Positions 13,826 to 25,680 of a stretch of DNA of 64,000 bases are shown piece by piece. Position 1 is the stretch's first letter. Every line of letters begins with the position of its first letter. The notes beneath the pieces are model-generated. The model saw only the letters and a program-made list of their open reading frames with translations, was not told the DNA's origin and did no database searches. The stretch spans positions 1,814,886 to 1,878,885 of the forward strand of contig VWZL01000203.1 in the NCBI GenBank assembly GCA_013396915.1, written 5' to 3'. The position numbers and the translations under genes were made by a program. This DNA is from Stercorarius parasiticus. Lineage: Eukaryota; Chordata; Aves; Charadriiformes; Stercorariidae.

Positions 13826-16800
13826 ATTTTTTTGTTCCATCTCTTTCTCTTTCCCATTAGCACTTCTAGTGTATTGCCTCAGTAAAGTACATGAGCATGC
13901 ATTTTTGGGAAACAAGTGCTTGTATACTGATAATAAGCCTCCTTTTACATTAAACTTCTAATTTGACAAAAGTGTTATTAAATGACTTCACTTCAACACT
14001 GAAAAATGAGCAATTATTAGGACAAGACTCTTATTTGAGGTACTGCAAACTATAAACAGTTATAAGTGCTTATACTATTAAGGACCTTAATTTATACCTA
14101 CTGAAAAAATAAGTTGCACAGCCAGTTAATCACAGAAATATATGTAGTGTATCCATTATTTTAATTCTTTACTTACGTTAGAGTGTTATATTTTTTTTAA
14201 TTTATTAAGAGTTAGGTCTCCATTCTTTTATCTACAAAATTGCAGCATTGGACTGGACCACTGCAAGGCTGCTTTTCCTATTTCTTTCACGCTTGAAATA
14301 ATTTCCTGGTATATTATATTTGTATAAATGAGGAATGTAATGAGACAGAGATACTTCCCTTTGATACTTTTAATTACCTACTTTGAAAGCGAAGAGGGGG
14401 AAGGGCACATGGAAATCTTCTTCCTATGAGACAGCAGACCAGGTAGTTTCTAAGTTGCTTGCTGGAGTAAACTGTCTGTGTGCTCAATTACAATCAATGA
14501 TCCCTGGATGCAATGGCCAGAGATGCACCCAATGGCCAGAGATTCATACACAATGAAGTCTCAAATAGAGAAACAGGTCTCCAAACAAATGTGATTTCAT
14601 GTGAGGATGAAATACTGCTGTTCCCTCAGCAACAATTAACACACTGCATACCAGGAAAGCTGCAAAGCCAAAGCTCCCAAGGTCTCAGGGAATTGTCTCC
14701 ATTGTGGGCAGCAAAGGTCCTCACCAGCCACAGTGCTCAGGCTGAGCCAAGGTGTCAGCCTTCCCCTGTGGATCCGACAACCAAAGGATGCCAGTGGATC
14801 TGTCTTCACACCATAGGGAGACCTGTGCTCAGTTTGCGGCCAAGATAGTGCACCTTGCAGCAGCCTACTTTGGGTGCCCAGGGACCCAGCAAGAAGCATC
14901 CCCCATGGTGCTGAGCTGGTCTTGGTCTGGGACTTGTCAGGAGTAAGAGAGGGGATTATAAGATAGGAGAAGTAGAAGGGGATTTGACAGGACTGATGGA
15001 AACACAGGGCAGAGTATTAAGTGCTGGCACCCTCCTCACCCTGTGTGGAGTGTCAGTTTTCCTCTGTGACTGATGGGAAGAAAATAAGACCAGGAAATGA
15101 TGGAAAGAAAACACTCACCTTGCTTCCTTTCCTTGCATTGGATGCTTGAAAAGAGCACTGTAGTTTACTGTTCAAAGCTAGAATCTCCTATTTAATATAT
15201 AAACTCTAGAGACACTGGGCCAAACTCCAGACACATTAACTCACAGGGTTACCAGACTAAGAATCCAAAAGCACTCTCTCATTTGGGAAATGTCTCTCCT
15301 GCCTTTCACTCCTCTTTTGTTGGTAACTCCATTTACCAGTATATTGCAAACCACTCAGTCTTGCTGACCAAACTTACAAGGGTGAATGACTGAGCAATAA
15401 AATGACAGGTGAAATTTGGTGTGGACAAATGTTGCTATCTATATCCAGGGAACAATACTCTGAACTTCACATGTAAAATGATGGGCACAATGCTGATAGT
15501 TGTATCTCGGGACTTGAGAGCTATAACAGATACTTCCATGAAAACTCCACCTCAGGGTATTGTAGCAGTCAAAAAGCACACAAAATACTAGGAAAACATT
15601 AGGGAGCAAAACAGAGAATCTTTTTTGCCACAATAAGAATCCAAGGTTTAGACACATGTTGAGTATTGCTTGCAATTCAAGTTCTTTTGTCTCATAGGAG
15701 CACTGGAGTAATATCATCAAAGGCATCGGACAGCTTCCTCATGAGGAATACATATGCGGGGGGTTTTTACTCTGGAAAAGAGACATTGAAAGGGGAATAC
15801 CTAACAATCTATCAGGAGTGGCACAGAGAGCAGAAAAAGGGATGAACGCTTGCTGTCGCCAACAAAGCAAAAGCTAGAGACATCCAATGGTGCTTGTGGT
15901 GGTCAGATTCAAAATGAGCAAAAGGTTTCATGTGACGCATGGTGGAATTCTGGCACTCCTTCCAAAGGATGGTCATATGGCCTCAAGGGGAAACTGGGAA
16001 GTTCTTGGAAAATAAATCTACTGAGGCTTAATAAATATGCAGAAACCTCATTTGTCTTAGGTCAGGAAGTCCCTGACCCGAAAAAAGTTTGAGAGTAGGA
16101 GAGTAGAGCGGGGGAGAGTTTCATATACTTTTTATTCCTGTACTTATTCTACTGAAGCTTCTACTTTTGGTCAATGTTGGAGCACAGATACTGTGCTAGG
16201 TTGATTTTTGCCCTGACCCAGTTATGTCTGCTCATATATTCTTAACCTTTCTTACAGATGCCAAATTACTGAAATCCCCATACTGCTTCTAGCAGCACAT
16301 TCTGCAATTGTTAGCGGAGAGCTGCTGCCTCTCTGGCTTTGGGACTCTGCACAGCAAGCATGGCCGCTCCTGATGCACTGGAGGCAAGGAGAAGGCAAAG
16401 GCCAGGATATGAGATGCCAGAGGACCGGGTCCCATGACTGGGATGTCTACCTGACCTTTAGACCTGGATATAGACTGGCTTTTGAGGCTCTTAATCGAGG
16501 AGAAAACACCTAACTCGACCACTCGAGCTACCCATAGTCTTTCCTGCAACCAGTTCAGCTCCACACCAGACATGAATGTGGCAAGTTTCAAGCAATGACT
16601 CAGTCTAAGCAGACTGGGATCTTAGACAGTGAGATGACATAGTGATGTCTGAGTACAGTGTGGCCACCCCTGGGGTTATTTCCAGCTGACCCTCAGCAGC
16701 TCCCATAGATGTACATGTGCATAAGTGCCAGGTCAGTTACCTGTGCTGCTCCTTCTGTTCAGGTGCAAGGAAGGAGGGACAAATCAACTTCTCTCGAAAT

Positions 16801-18299
16801 GGCTTGGTCCACTCTCTGACGCTTTTGGCATTCATCACAGCCAGCTAACGTGGGCTACAGGAAAGGGCTATGCTCCTGAGACTTTTTACCATCTTAAACG
16901 ACAAAGAGATTCATCATTAGTCATGTCCTGTCATTTTCACATTGTGAATTTTAACATAAAGCATTGGGATTCAAGACTAAGGACTCTCAGACTTCATCTT
17001 CCCCTTGGCATTAATTCTCCACACACCTTCTAGAGCCTCCTCTATCAGGCAGTGCAATCTGACCCTGGTCATGGCTAAATTCTCCTCATGATGAGGAGAG
17101 ATAGAAGCAAAGAAGAAAGAACCTTTTCCACAGATTTGCTGCTTCTGCATCCAATTCCCAGTCCTCTGCTATTATTATTTCTAAGTGGTCCAATTTTTCT
17201 CTTGCTTTCCATAGCTCTCAGCTGCAAATATATCTGAAAACTCCATTATGATTACCTGAAATCAGCCGTGCAGTTTGACTTCTGGTATTTCATTTTACTC
17301 CTCAGATGACACTTTTAACTCATTTCTGTTTATTCCTGTAGCTCCCCACAACACTGCTTCCTACAGGATTATTTGCATGTATTTATTCATTTATTCATTT
17401 ATTTAGGACATAACCAGGAAGATGATTTAGGTATGGCTAAATGCAGCTGTTTTCTTGTAGTTCCCCCACACCTAAGCCTCTGATTTTTTGTCAGCACCCT
17501 TAAATTGAACTGGATGGCTGCTCACTTGAGAGAAATCTGAAAGCACTGGTGATGGCAGTTTTGGGGATTCAGTGGGTGGCAATCCTCCCTTTGAATTAGT
17601 ACCAAACCACTGTTTCAGAGCAACGTTGTAAGCACCATGCTTCTAAAGGTGCTGCCTTTTGGAAAGACAAAAAGAAGGATGAGGTTGTAACCCCTTAAGA
17701 TGTCATGTAAGACAAAACTGTTAGACTGTAGACAATAGTCTTGCTTTAATGCTAAGAAGTCTCCATATTAAAAGTGTCAGCTTCTGTACTGATTATGTTT
17801 TTGAAGTGGACCTTCTTTATTTGAAGTAGACTTGGAAAAACCTTGTTCACAGATGCTGAACAAAAAGGTTTTATTTGGGTCTTGTCAATTAGTACCTAGA
17901 GTAACACTCATAAAATGATTATAGAATTTGATCACATTCTTAAGCAATATTAAGACAGCATAATAAATCTCTTCAAAATCATGAAAAGGTCAGAATTAAT
18001 CTTTCACCTCTTGTCTTCACTCAGTTTATACGTGAGTTCAACACAGTATCATCCTTCCCCAGTTTGGACTGAAATTTCTACAGGAAGCTCTAACCAGGCA
18101 GCCTGGAAAAAGTTCAGTTAAACACTCCTGGAAAGCTGGTAGGAAAAGAAATAACAGGTGTCAAGTCCTTTCCTGTCCCCATTATTGTTAGTGTCGTAAA
18201 GTGTGTCTACCGAACACTGCATGGTCTCCCAACAGCCCAGGACTCAGGAGTACTCCTTGGGTCCTGATAAGTTTGGGTTTTTTTGGGGACACAGCATGA
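13826..18299. other. Non-coding single-copy DNA, no gene recognised
   Basis: No gene was recognised. A 15-bp word, CAATGGCCAGAGAT(G/T), occurs twice 19 bp apart (14511-14525 and 14530-14544). An imperfect tetranucleotide run built on ATTT and ATTC lies at 17381-17405. The remaining sequence is AT-rich with stops in every frame at short intervals. Confidence 0.55.
17381..17405. repeat. Imperfect (ATTT/ATTC)n microsatellite
   Basis: About six tetranucleotide units of the ATTT and ATTC type lie in a row. It is directly preceded by an ATTTGCAT octamer-like word. No flanking retroelement is visible. Confidence 0.8.
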
Positions 18300-18529
18300 C
18301 AAGCAAGGCACATATTAGGAAGAAATTCTTTACTGTGAGGGTGGTGAGGCACTGGAAGGGTTTGCCCAGAGAAGTTGTGGATGCCCCATCCCTGGAAGTG
18401 TTCAAGACCAGGCTGGATGGGGCTTTGAGCAGCCTGGTGTAGTGGGAGGTGTCCCTGCCCATGGCAGGGGGGTTGGAACTAGGTGATCTTTAAGGTCCCT
18501 TCCAACCCGAACCATTCTATGATTCTATG
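18300..18529 (+). repeat. CR1 LINE 3' tail (5'-truncated)
   Basis: This is the 3' end of a chicken-repeat-1 non-LTR retrotransposon, severely 5'-truncated as most bird CR1 copies are. The sequence shows the hallmark blocks in order: ATTAGGAAGAAATTCTTTACTG, a GTGGTGAGGCACTGGAAGGG block, TTGCCCAGAGAAGTTGTGGATG, CCCTGGAAGTGTTCAAG, GGCTGGATGGGGCTTTGAGCA, GGTGATCTTTAAGGTCCCTT, and a terminus made of two ATTCTATG octamers (18514-18521 and 18522-18529). CR1 lacks a poly(A) tail and ends in this octamer, so the 3' boundary is exact. The 5' boundary is approximate. It has no coding capacity left, because the reverse transcriptase lies upstream of the retained part. It is the best preserved CR1 in the window. 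Confidence 0.95.
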
Positions 18530-18539
18530 TGTTAGTTAG

Positions 18540-18880
18540 GGACGCAGCATCCTCTGCCGGGTGTGGAGGTGGCCTTCAGTGGGGGGAGACGGACGCCGAC
18601 TCTCCGGCCTCCTGCTCTGATTGATTTGCCCCTCAGTGTGACAAATATCCAATGTGTGAGCAGCCAGCGTTTGTCAGGAGCGACAAACAGAAACCCACTT
18701 GGCTGACAGGGAGTAAACAGCCTGCTGGTGCCTGATTTTGTCTCTGTGTAGAAGCGAAGCTGATTTAGGCCTTTCAGCGGTTTGGATGAGTGACCGCTGT
18801 GAATAGCTGGTAGCCTCTGTTTTGTTGCTTCTCTGTGCTTGCTCTTAATGATTTCACATAAAGAGCTGCTTCTTTTGCAC
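18540..18880. other. Unique, CpG-bearing block next to the CR1
   Basis: Immediately 3' of the CR1 the composition shifts. GC rises and CpG dinucleotides appear repeatedly (for example around 18542, 18558, 18587-18606, 18669, 18684 and 18793), unlike most of the window. No open frame or known repeat was recognised. It may be a regulatory element or simply a GC-richer patch, and no specific function can be assigned. Confidence 0.3.
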
Positions 18881-19099
18881 AATAGGTAGCCCTGCTGCTC
18901 TGAGATGAAAAGGTCCCTGGGTCAATTCCTGGCTGGACTTGCAAGCCTCATTTAATGTGTTCTCACTTGGTTGCTTTCCTGTATTCTCTCCCACTTGTAT
19001 TTTTCTTGTCGTCTTGATGTACCCTTACCAGACAGCGTGCTGCTTTCAGGAAACTGTCCAGTTTTGTGGTAAGGAGAGGAACGGGGAATAAAAAGACAC

Positions 19100-19275
19100 A
19101 GGTACTAATCTAGCTCTCACAAGATCTTGTTCTATGACCTTGGGTGAATCATTAAATGCCCTTGTGCCATTGTTTTCCTTTCTAATATTAAGAGAACAAC
19201 CAATTCCTAACATAGAGGTATTGCGAGGCTTATTACTCCAAAGATTTTTAAAGTGCTCTGAGATTGGAAAGTGGG
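19100..19275 (+). repeat. Ancient CORE-SINE/MIR-like fragment
   Basis: Plus-strand MIR layout is visible: TATGACCTTGGGTGAATCATTAA (MIR: tgtgaccttgggcaagtcacttaa), a TGCCATTGTTTTCCTTTCTAA block (MIR: tgcctcagtttcctcatctgta), AGAGGTATTGCGAGGCTTA (MIR: cagggttgttgtgaggatta), and AAAGTGCTCTGAGA (MIR: aaagcgctttgaga). Four blocks in the right order and spacing make this one of the firmest MIR calls here, although it was not aligned. Confidence 0.7.
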
Positions 19276-21866
19276 AAAAACATATTTAAGAGATAATTAG
19301 TGGCACCAATTTTTCTGTTGTTTATTAGATTTAGTTAATAATTAGCACCTGCATAAATTCATTGAGATATGTCAATTCCATTTACTAGCATTAAAGAACT
19401 TAAGACTTATAATGCAGGAACATATCTCCCATAATAAAAAATCTCCTTCCCACCTAGGCAGTATATTATTCATGAAGGCAAGCTACTATCTACCCCAAAA
19501 AGGACTGGGGTGTTACTCTGTCTCTCTGTGTATAAAAGTCTCACAGGTAATTAGCAAATTCTGTATAAAGGTTACCACCAGTTTGGACTAAGAACACTTC
19601 ATGTAAGGGAATCATGTTATTCACATAGCTTTATCATCAATAAAGCACATAGCATTATTTGTGTGAATCATTATTAACTACCATCAGTCTGCATTTGTTC
19701 GGCTCTTTTTTTTTCATAAAATGTATACGACAGCAAAACTAGCCAAACTTCTTTAACATAAATATTTTTTGGGAAAGATCTGAGGATATTGATATTCATC
19801 TGTGATTCAACCTGTTACACCAAATTATTTATGTAATGGCAAGAGGAAGAAAATCATTCAGAGGGAAAAATATTATAAATCTGACACTTTCTGAAGAATT
19901 TAAATTTAGATTTCCTCATTAAAAATAACTCTCTAGTTTATATTTTTCTTATCTTTTATTTAAATGCGTTTATAAATGCTTGAGATTTGAACAGACGTTT
20001 CATTTGACACCAAAGAAACACTTTTAAATTCTCTTTTGGAATTGATGGTAAACCAGGTTGTGCAGCTTTATAACAAAAAAGATTATAGCTGAGATTACAA
20101 AGCCTTTCCCGTCACAACTGCAGAATGGTACATTTGTAAGTTTCTGAAGAATAATACTGATGAGCTGCTTTGAGTTTCCAACAAGACTCATCCTGCCATT
20201 TCAAAAGCCTCCACAGGGGTCTCTGCAAAACAGGGGAGAGACAACTTAAAACCATACTCTACCCATATTTTTTCACAAAGGGTTGATATTAGATGCTTGA
20301 AAAAATATGCTAATGAATTGCACTTAGTGAGGAGTAGTGCCTTCCTACTTTTTGGGAAGAGAGCTGATAAGAGAGCCTCCTACTACAGCGAGGGCCAGAA
20401 CTGAACATACATAGATAGGCAAACTAGTCCTTGAAAAGTAATTCAGGGCTGTGCACAGCACAAGCATAAGATTTACAAATCATTCAAATACTCAGTTAAG
20501 CCTTATCTCTGATACTGTAAATAATCCAAAGACTTTGAGCTGATAGTCTAAAGAGGGGTGAATTTCACCCAGTGTGAATGAAGAGATCAAGATCAGCAGA
20601 TGTCACATATGTCTGACTAGCAATACCAAATTGAGTTTATCCCTTCCCAGTGCATTCCTGAGTCCACCTATCCATTATATCAGTTCCAGCTTTACATGGT
20701 ATTAGCTCTTTCAAAATAAGAAGACAGAGCAAGCTATTGGTTTCAGGGTTTCAGATCAGCATGATGAATATATTGATTATCACTTTTAATCTGGCATGAT
20801 TACAAATTACAGATCCCTTTGGTTCCCTTACTTGTAAAATGAGACATGCACATGCATCCTTTCAAAGCAGGATTTCCTTGAATTGATTTCTATATTAAAC
20901 ATTGGATAGTCTGGGGAATTTCCCCACTAAAATAAATATCCTTTAAAGAAGGTGTCTCCCTTAATCTGTACAATGACATGCAGTAAGGATCTTCCTCCCA
21001 AGCCTGCACAACAGACACGGGTTGATTTTACTAACCTTAGCTTACCATAGTCAATCACATCCACTTTGGCCACCTAAGCTCTGTGTGTGATTGGCAACCA
21101 TTGGCACCAGAGATTGTTCTGGACTGTCCCTTTGAACACATGCCTGCTGAGGAGGAATGGACTTCCCACACAGCAGCCTATGACATCCATGCAAGAGTTC
21201 ACCATGAGTATTGTCGCTACTGCGAGTATCAAGGAAGGACAATTAATTTGACAGTTTTTACAAAGTGCTGCCCAATTTCTGTAGACTATATAAATCCAGA
21301 TAGTGGACACATCTGCTTAGACATTGTGTCCACTCAACATTAAGCATTAACTGAGTAGACACGTATTTCCTCTTTGCTGAAGTTATAAAGCATAATGGTG
21401 ATTTTCTTTTATACCAGGAGGCAGCAACAGGTTTGTACTTCTAAAGGAAAATGTGGAAGGACATGAAAATGGAAAGGCAAAGCCCTGTCTGGTGTAACCC
21501 AGCCTCTCCATCTTGTCTCCAGGAAAGCTGCACAGGGATCTAATCCCTAATATCCTGCCCCGCATACAGAGGCTGGCATTTCATTAGTAAAAGAGAGCAG
21601 ATTGCATCCTAACTCATGAGTTTAACGGAGTTTGGATTATTTTTTTTCCTTTCTACTTTTATAGATATCCATTAGTGATATTCTGTACTTGTAAGGCTGA
21701 ATTCAATTTCTGGAAAGCCTGCATCCCAGGCATGATCTGATCCAAAGTCTCTGTTTAACCTGTGGCTATTTCAAACTGTAGATCAAAAGTCATGTCTCAG
21801 TTGAGATTTTTGATGATTACTGATTCCAATAGCAAACAAGTGCCTTGAACTTTTGGCTTTATTTAG

Positions 21867-21901
21867 ATGCTCTTGGAAAAGCAGGTATCTCAGTGGACAG
21901 G
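21867..21901 (+). other. Candidate 35-bp micro-exon (splice-site based)
   Basis: An acceptor-like tract ending in CTTTATTTAG is followed by 35 bases and a donor-like CAGG|GTGAGTAC. The frame starting at the first base is open (MLLEKQVSQWT). The length is not a multiple of three. The evidence is splice-signal resemblance only, and it may be a chance pseudo-exon. Confidence 0.12.
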
Positions 21902-22573
21902 GTGAGTACAGGGATAATATTAGACAAGAAAAAAAAAAAGTAGTTGTTTTTTCTTCTTTCATATCTCAAATTATAATTTGTAATCCTTTGACCTGCTGTC
22001 ATGGGGATATGCTCCATTCATTTCATGGAGAAGCCCAGATCAATGAATATGACTTTGTCAGCAGCCTCTGGTAGACTGGTGCTCCATCAAAAAGCAGAGA
22101 TAAATAAGAGAGACTGCTGGGGAACCAGAGACAGGTATTTGGACCAGGCTTAGCAGTGACCTAAGTGAATGGATTGAGAGATGCTGGGGTGAACTACCCA
22201 GCTTTGTAGTAATGCAAAAATACAGGACAAAATACAGACTACAACACATATTATGAAACAGAACAGGAAGTCATCAGAGATGACTGGTCTCACTACTGCC
22301 CTTAAACCTCTCTGCACCATCCCCAACTCTGCCATAGATTAGGTTTTGTTTTTTTTTTTCCTTGGGAGAGACATTTTCTCTCTTTGCAATAATGATGGAA
22401 ATAGAAAACTAACAAGAATAACAAGGGAATGTAAAAGAAATTTCCACACCAAACCCAGTTATGGAAAGAGCAGAGCTATTTGAATCACATAGCCTTATAA
22501 ACTTTCACACAATATCAGCATTCTTCCAGCAGTAGAAACTCCAGCAGGAAAAGTTTGGTGTTTGACTCTCTGA

Positions 22574-22603
22574 GGTGTGTGTGTGTGAGCATGTGTGTGT
22601 GTA
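22574..22603. repeat. (GT)n microsatellite, interrupted
   Basis: Two short GT runs are separated by a GAGCAT interruption. The array is too short and impure to be strongly polymorphic, and no repeat element is attached. Confidence 0.85.
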
Positions 22604-25597
22604 GTGAAAAAAGAAGGGAGGAAAAATAATTCAATAAAGCATTTATTTTTCAGGTATGCATGCTCCATGCTCTTCCCTTCTTTAAAGAAGAGTTGCCATC
22701 TCTGCGACCACTGCTAGAAAAAAGGTGTCAGCAGAGCCGGCATGAGGTGCATGTTCCTCACTCCAGCAGCCATCACTGTCACCCCTCACAACCACCTGTG
22801 GGCTGGTCAGCACCCTTCACCCCCCAAGCAGTGCCACCTTTCTCATTCTCCTTCAAAGGTCACAGAGAGGCAGGCGCAGGCTAGCCTCCAGGCTCCATCA
22901 CACGATGAAGAAACACACACTATCTGCTGGAAGGCAATCCACAAATTCTCTTTTTCTGAAATAAATTAGTTCATTTTGACAGGCTGTTCTTAAGTGGTTC
23001 AAAACCCTTTTGAGGCAAGTTAAATCACTTCCTCAGCCCTATTTGTTCTCTTGGACTGACTGTCAAGCTTTCATGTTATCCACATCTTGATTTTATCCCC
23101 AAAATGTGGCTGATGCACTACGAGAGTGAACGTCATCTAGTTCTCTGCTTCACCTAAGGAGCCTGGCATTTTTTTTTTTCATGAAGACTTACATCAGAGA
23201 CAGGACTCAGCCCATAACAAACCCCACATCTTTTGGTTTTGTTGCTTTTTTTCTCTACTTGAATTCAGTGGCTGTGCAATGAGCCAGACTGCCATCCTGG
23301 AAAGCAAAGGATCCTCTGCAGCCAGATGACCCCCAGCAGGATTTTCCTCCCAGAGCCTTCCCCCTGCTCTGTACTGACGGGTGAAATCTGGAAAGTCTGG
23401 AGCTTCCCCAGCACCATAAGCTGGAAGGTGGGTACCACTGACCAACCCTCTGCCCCTTAAGTGTACCTTTACCACTGCAAAGCATAGCTGATGTGACTGC
23501 ATGGAGGGCTGGGAGGGAAGCAACCAATATGAAAAACTCTTACGCTCACAAAACGTCTGTCTTTTTTGTGAACCCACATGTCTTGGTTTGTTGTTGTTCT
23601 CCGTTTTGTTTAAAACAAAGACCATAGTCATCTTGATATAAAATTTTGTCTGTATCCAGCCTCCAGTGGATTTCATAGGGAAGCTTGTGGCTGTATTCCC
23701 TAACCAGTTTTAAAAACGTCACCCTATGGACCAGTAGGATGTCAAAATTTGACATGGCTGTAAGAAACATGCAAATAATTTTAGAATTCCACCCCCCAAA
23801 ATGGCAGTGAGTGGGAGTGAATAAAAAGAACAGGTGTTTTTTTAAATTAATAACATTTTATCATTGCAAATGACAACTCTTCCACCCACAGTATTTGGTA
23901 GCCTATGGCTTTTTCTCCTAAACAAGACTGAGGTCCTTTGAGTGAAAAAAAAATAAATGGAAAAGACAGAAACATTGTTTTAGAGGTTGGCACAGAATAT
24001 ACAAATCAGATCCCTTCACTGGATATTGCTTCAGCTAGTACCTGTGAAAATAGCTATAAATTCAGGTAAGAAAAGGGAATTATGCACAGTTCAAACTGCA
24101 GCTCCTACTACCTTATGTACCAAGGGTCATCATCTGCATGATCCTCTTCATTGTGCAGACAGGAATAAATGGGGATCTTGTTAGAAGAAATCCCTTACCA
24201 CCACCCATCTTGTCCTCACTGAGGCAAACAATAATTTATGACCATTATTTTTTAATATCTTGATCACTGCTTCAGTACGATGATTCCCACACTTTGCAAT
24301 TACCTTGTCCAACTTCTCCTTTGGGCAGCCCCTTGCTCAGCAAAGCCTTGGTCCCTTCTGGGGACCAGCACAAGCAGTGGTAGGCTGCACTGACAGAGAA
24401 GAAAGGGGGAATGGCTCTGTACTTGGCTGTTTGGGTCTAGCGTTTTGGTTCAAACAGTTCCCAGCAATGACAGACATGATCAAAATGACAAAACGCGTAG
24501 AAAATGTCGTGTTATGGCTGACACTCCACACACCGCCTGCTGCCACACAAACGCATACTGTCATTAGAGACATGAACTCAGGAGCGAGTGTAGGGAAAAG
24601 GCATTTGGAATCTCCTGGCTTTTGTCAGTTTGCATCAAATCTGTTGTTTCACTGGCAATGTTTAAATGAAAGGTAGATTCATCTATTTTTGAACTGAATT
24701 TCTTGCTGGTTCCCAAAGCAAAATCAAACCATCCATGGAAGGTTATGAAACATGCAATGTTTTCTCAGGAGGCAGCCCATTCTCTCTAGGAATATCTTGT
24801 TTTGGCTCCCGCAAATGCATATTTTAGATCCACTTGTACATGTATTTATGCATTTTTTAAAAGCTTCCTTTTTGGTCTATTAAACACATTTTCTGGGTCA
24901 GGCTGCGTCTTCGTAGCCCCAGTCTGCACCAATCAGGTAGGAACTCAAGTAGCATTTTATTCCTATATCTGTATCTCCTAGCAAACTGTGATATCAAACA
25001 TTCCGCTTTGAGATGTCACAGCAGGATTGAGTCAACATTTGTTTAAAGCCACTGGAAGTAGTTCTGACAATTAGTAGAAACAGCGAAAGAAATTCACTCA
25101 GGCACACACAGAGCCAGCAAGCAGGAAGCATACAGTAAATTTGTCATGCAAGCATGGTGAACTTTAAAGCATTTCCCACTGCGAAAGCTCTGTCTTCTTT
25201 AGTTAGATTAGAGAGAATCAGCTTGACACTTTGATTAATATGAACAAGAAGGGGCTTTAAAATAATTAGCAACTCTGCACTTCAGTCCACCTCTTGCATT
25301 CGAGGTTCTCGGAGAGCTTCAGGAACGGTCACTCATGTCTGGCAGTGATGCTGCTGCCAGTTCATCCTCACTTCGGAGGTAGGATAGTTGAGACACAATA
25401 GACGTGATGTGACCAAGGTTGCAGGAGCCCAGGAGAGCTGCTCAGGGGCCCAGGAATATTTTGCTAAATGTTCATTGATCTTCAGACTCGTTGCAACTGA
25501 ATACTTATTTTTTTTCAATATAGTTTGTGAATAGGACTATTCATTTTAGCGACCAGAATAATCCTGCTTCTATCATTATTTGCCTAGATGGTGTCAG

Positions 25598-25680
25598 GGA
25601 ACTACACCTCTTTGCCCATTTTTCTTCATCTATTGAATGAGAATAAAGTCACTTGGCCTTCCCTGAAAATTGCCTGTTGT
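25598..25680 (+). repeat. Possible MIR-like fragment
   Basis: The text CCTCTTTGCCCATTTTTCTTC, then ATCTATTGAATGAGAATAA, matches the MIR core order (cctctgtgcctcagtttcctcatctgtaaaatgggaataa). It is followed by a poorly matching CCTGTTG (MIR: gggttgttg). Only one block is convincing. Confidence 0.4.

Larger units (their letters stand above)
19276..25597. other. Non-coding single-copy DNA, no gene recognised
   Basis: No gene was recognised in about 6.3 kb. The first kilobase is very AT-rich. A perfect 15-bp palindrome (GGGTGAATTTCACCC) lies at 20556-20570. A 160-codon minus-strand frame at 23194-23676 sits in a locally GC-richer patch, but its translation shows no domain and it overlaps another frame, so it is treated as chance. 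A GT microsatellite and one weak exon candidate are listed separately. Confidence 0.55.

Noticed and set aside
23194..23676. 160-codon minus-strand open frame in a GC-richer patch
   Set aside because: No recognisable family, and it overlaps a second frame in the same region. Length alone is not persuasive in 64 kb.
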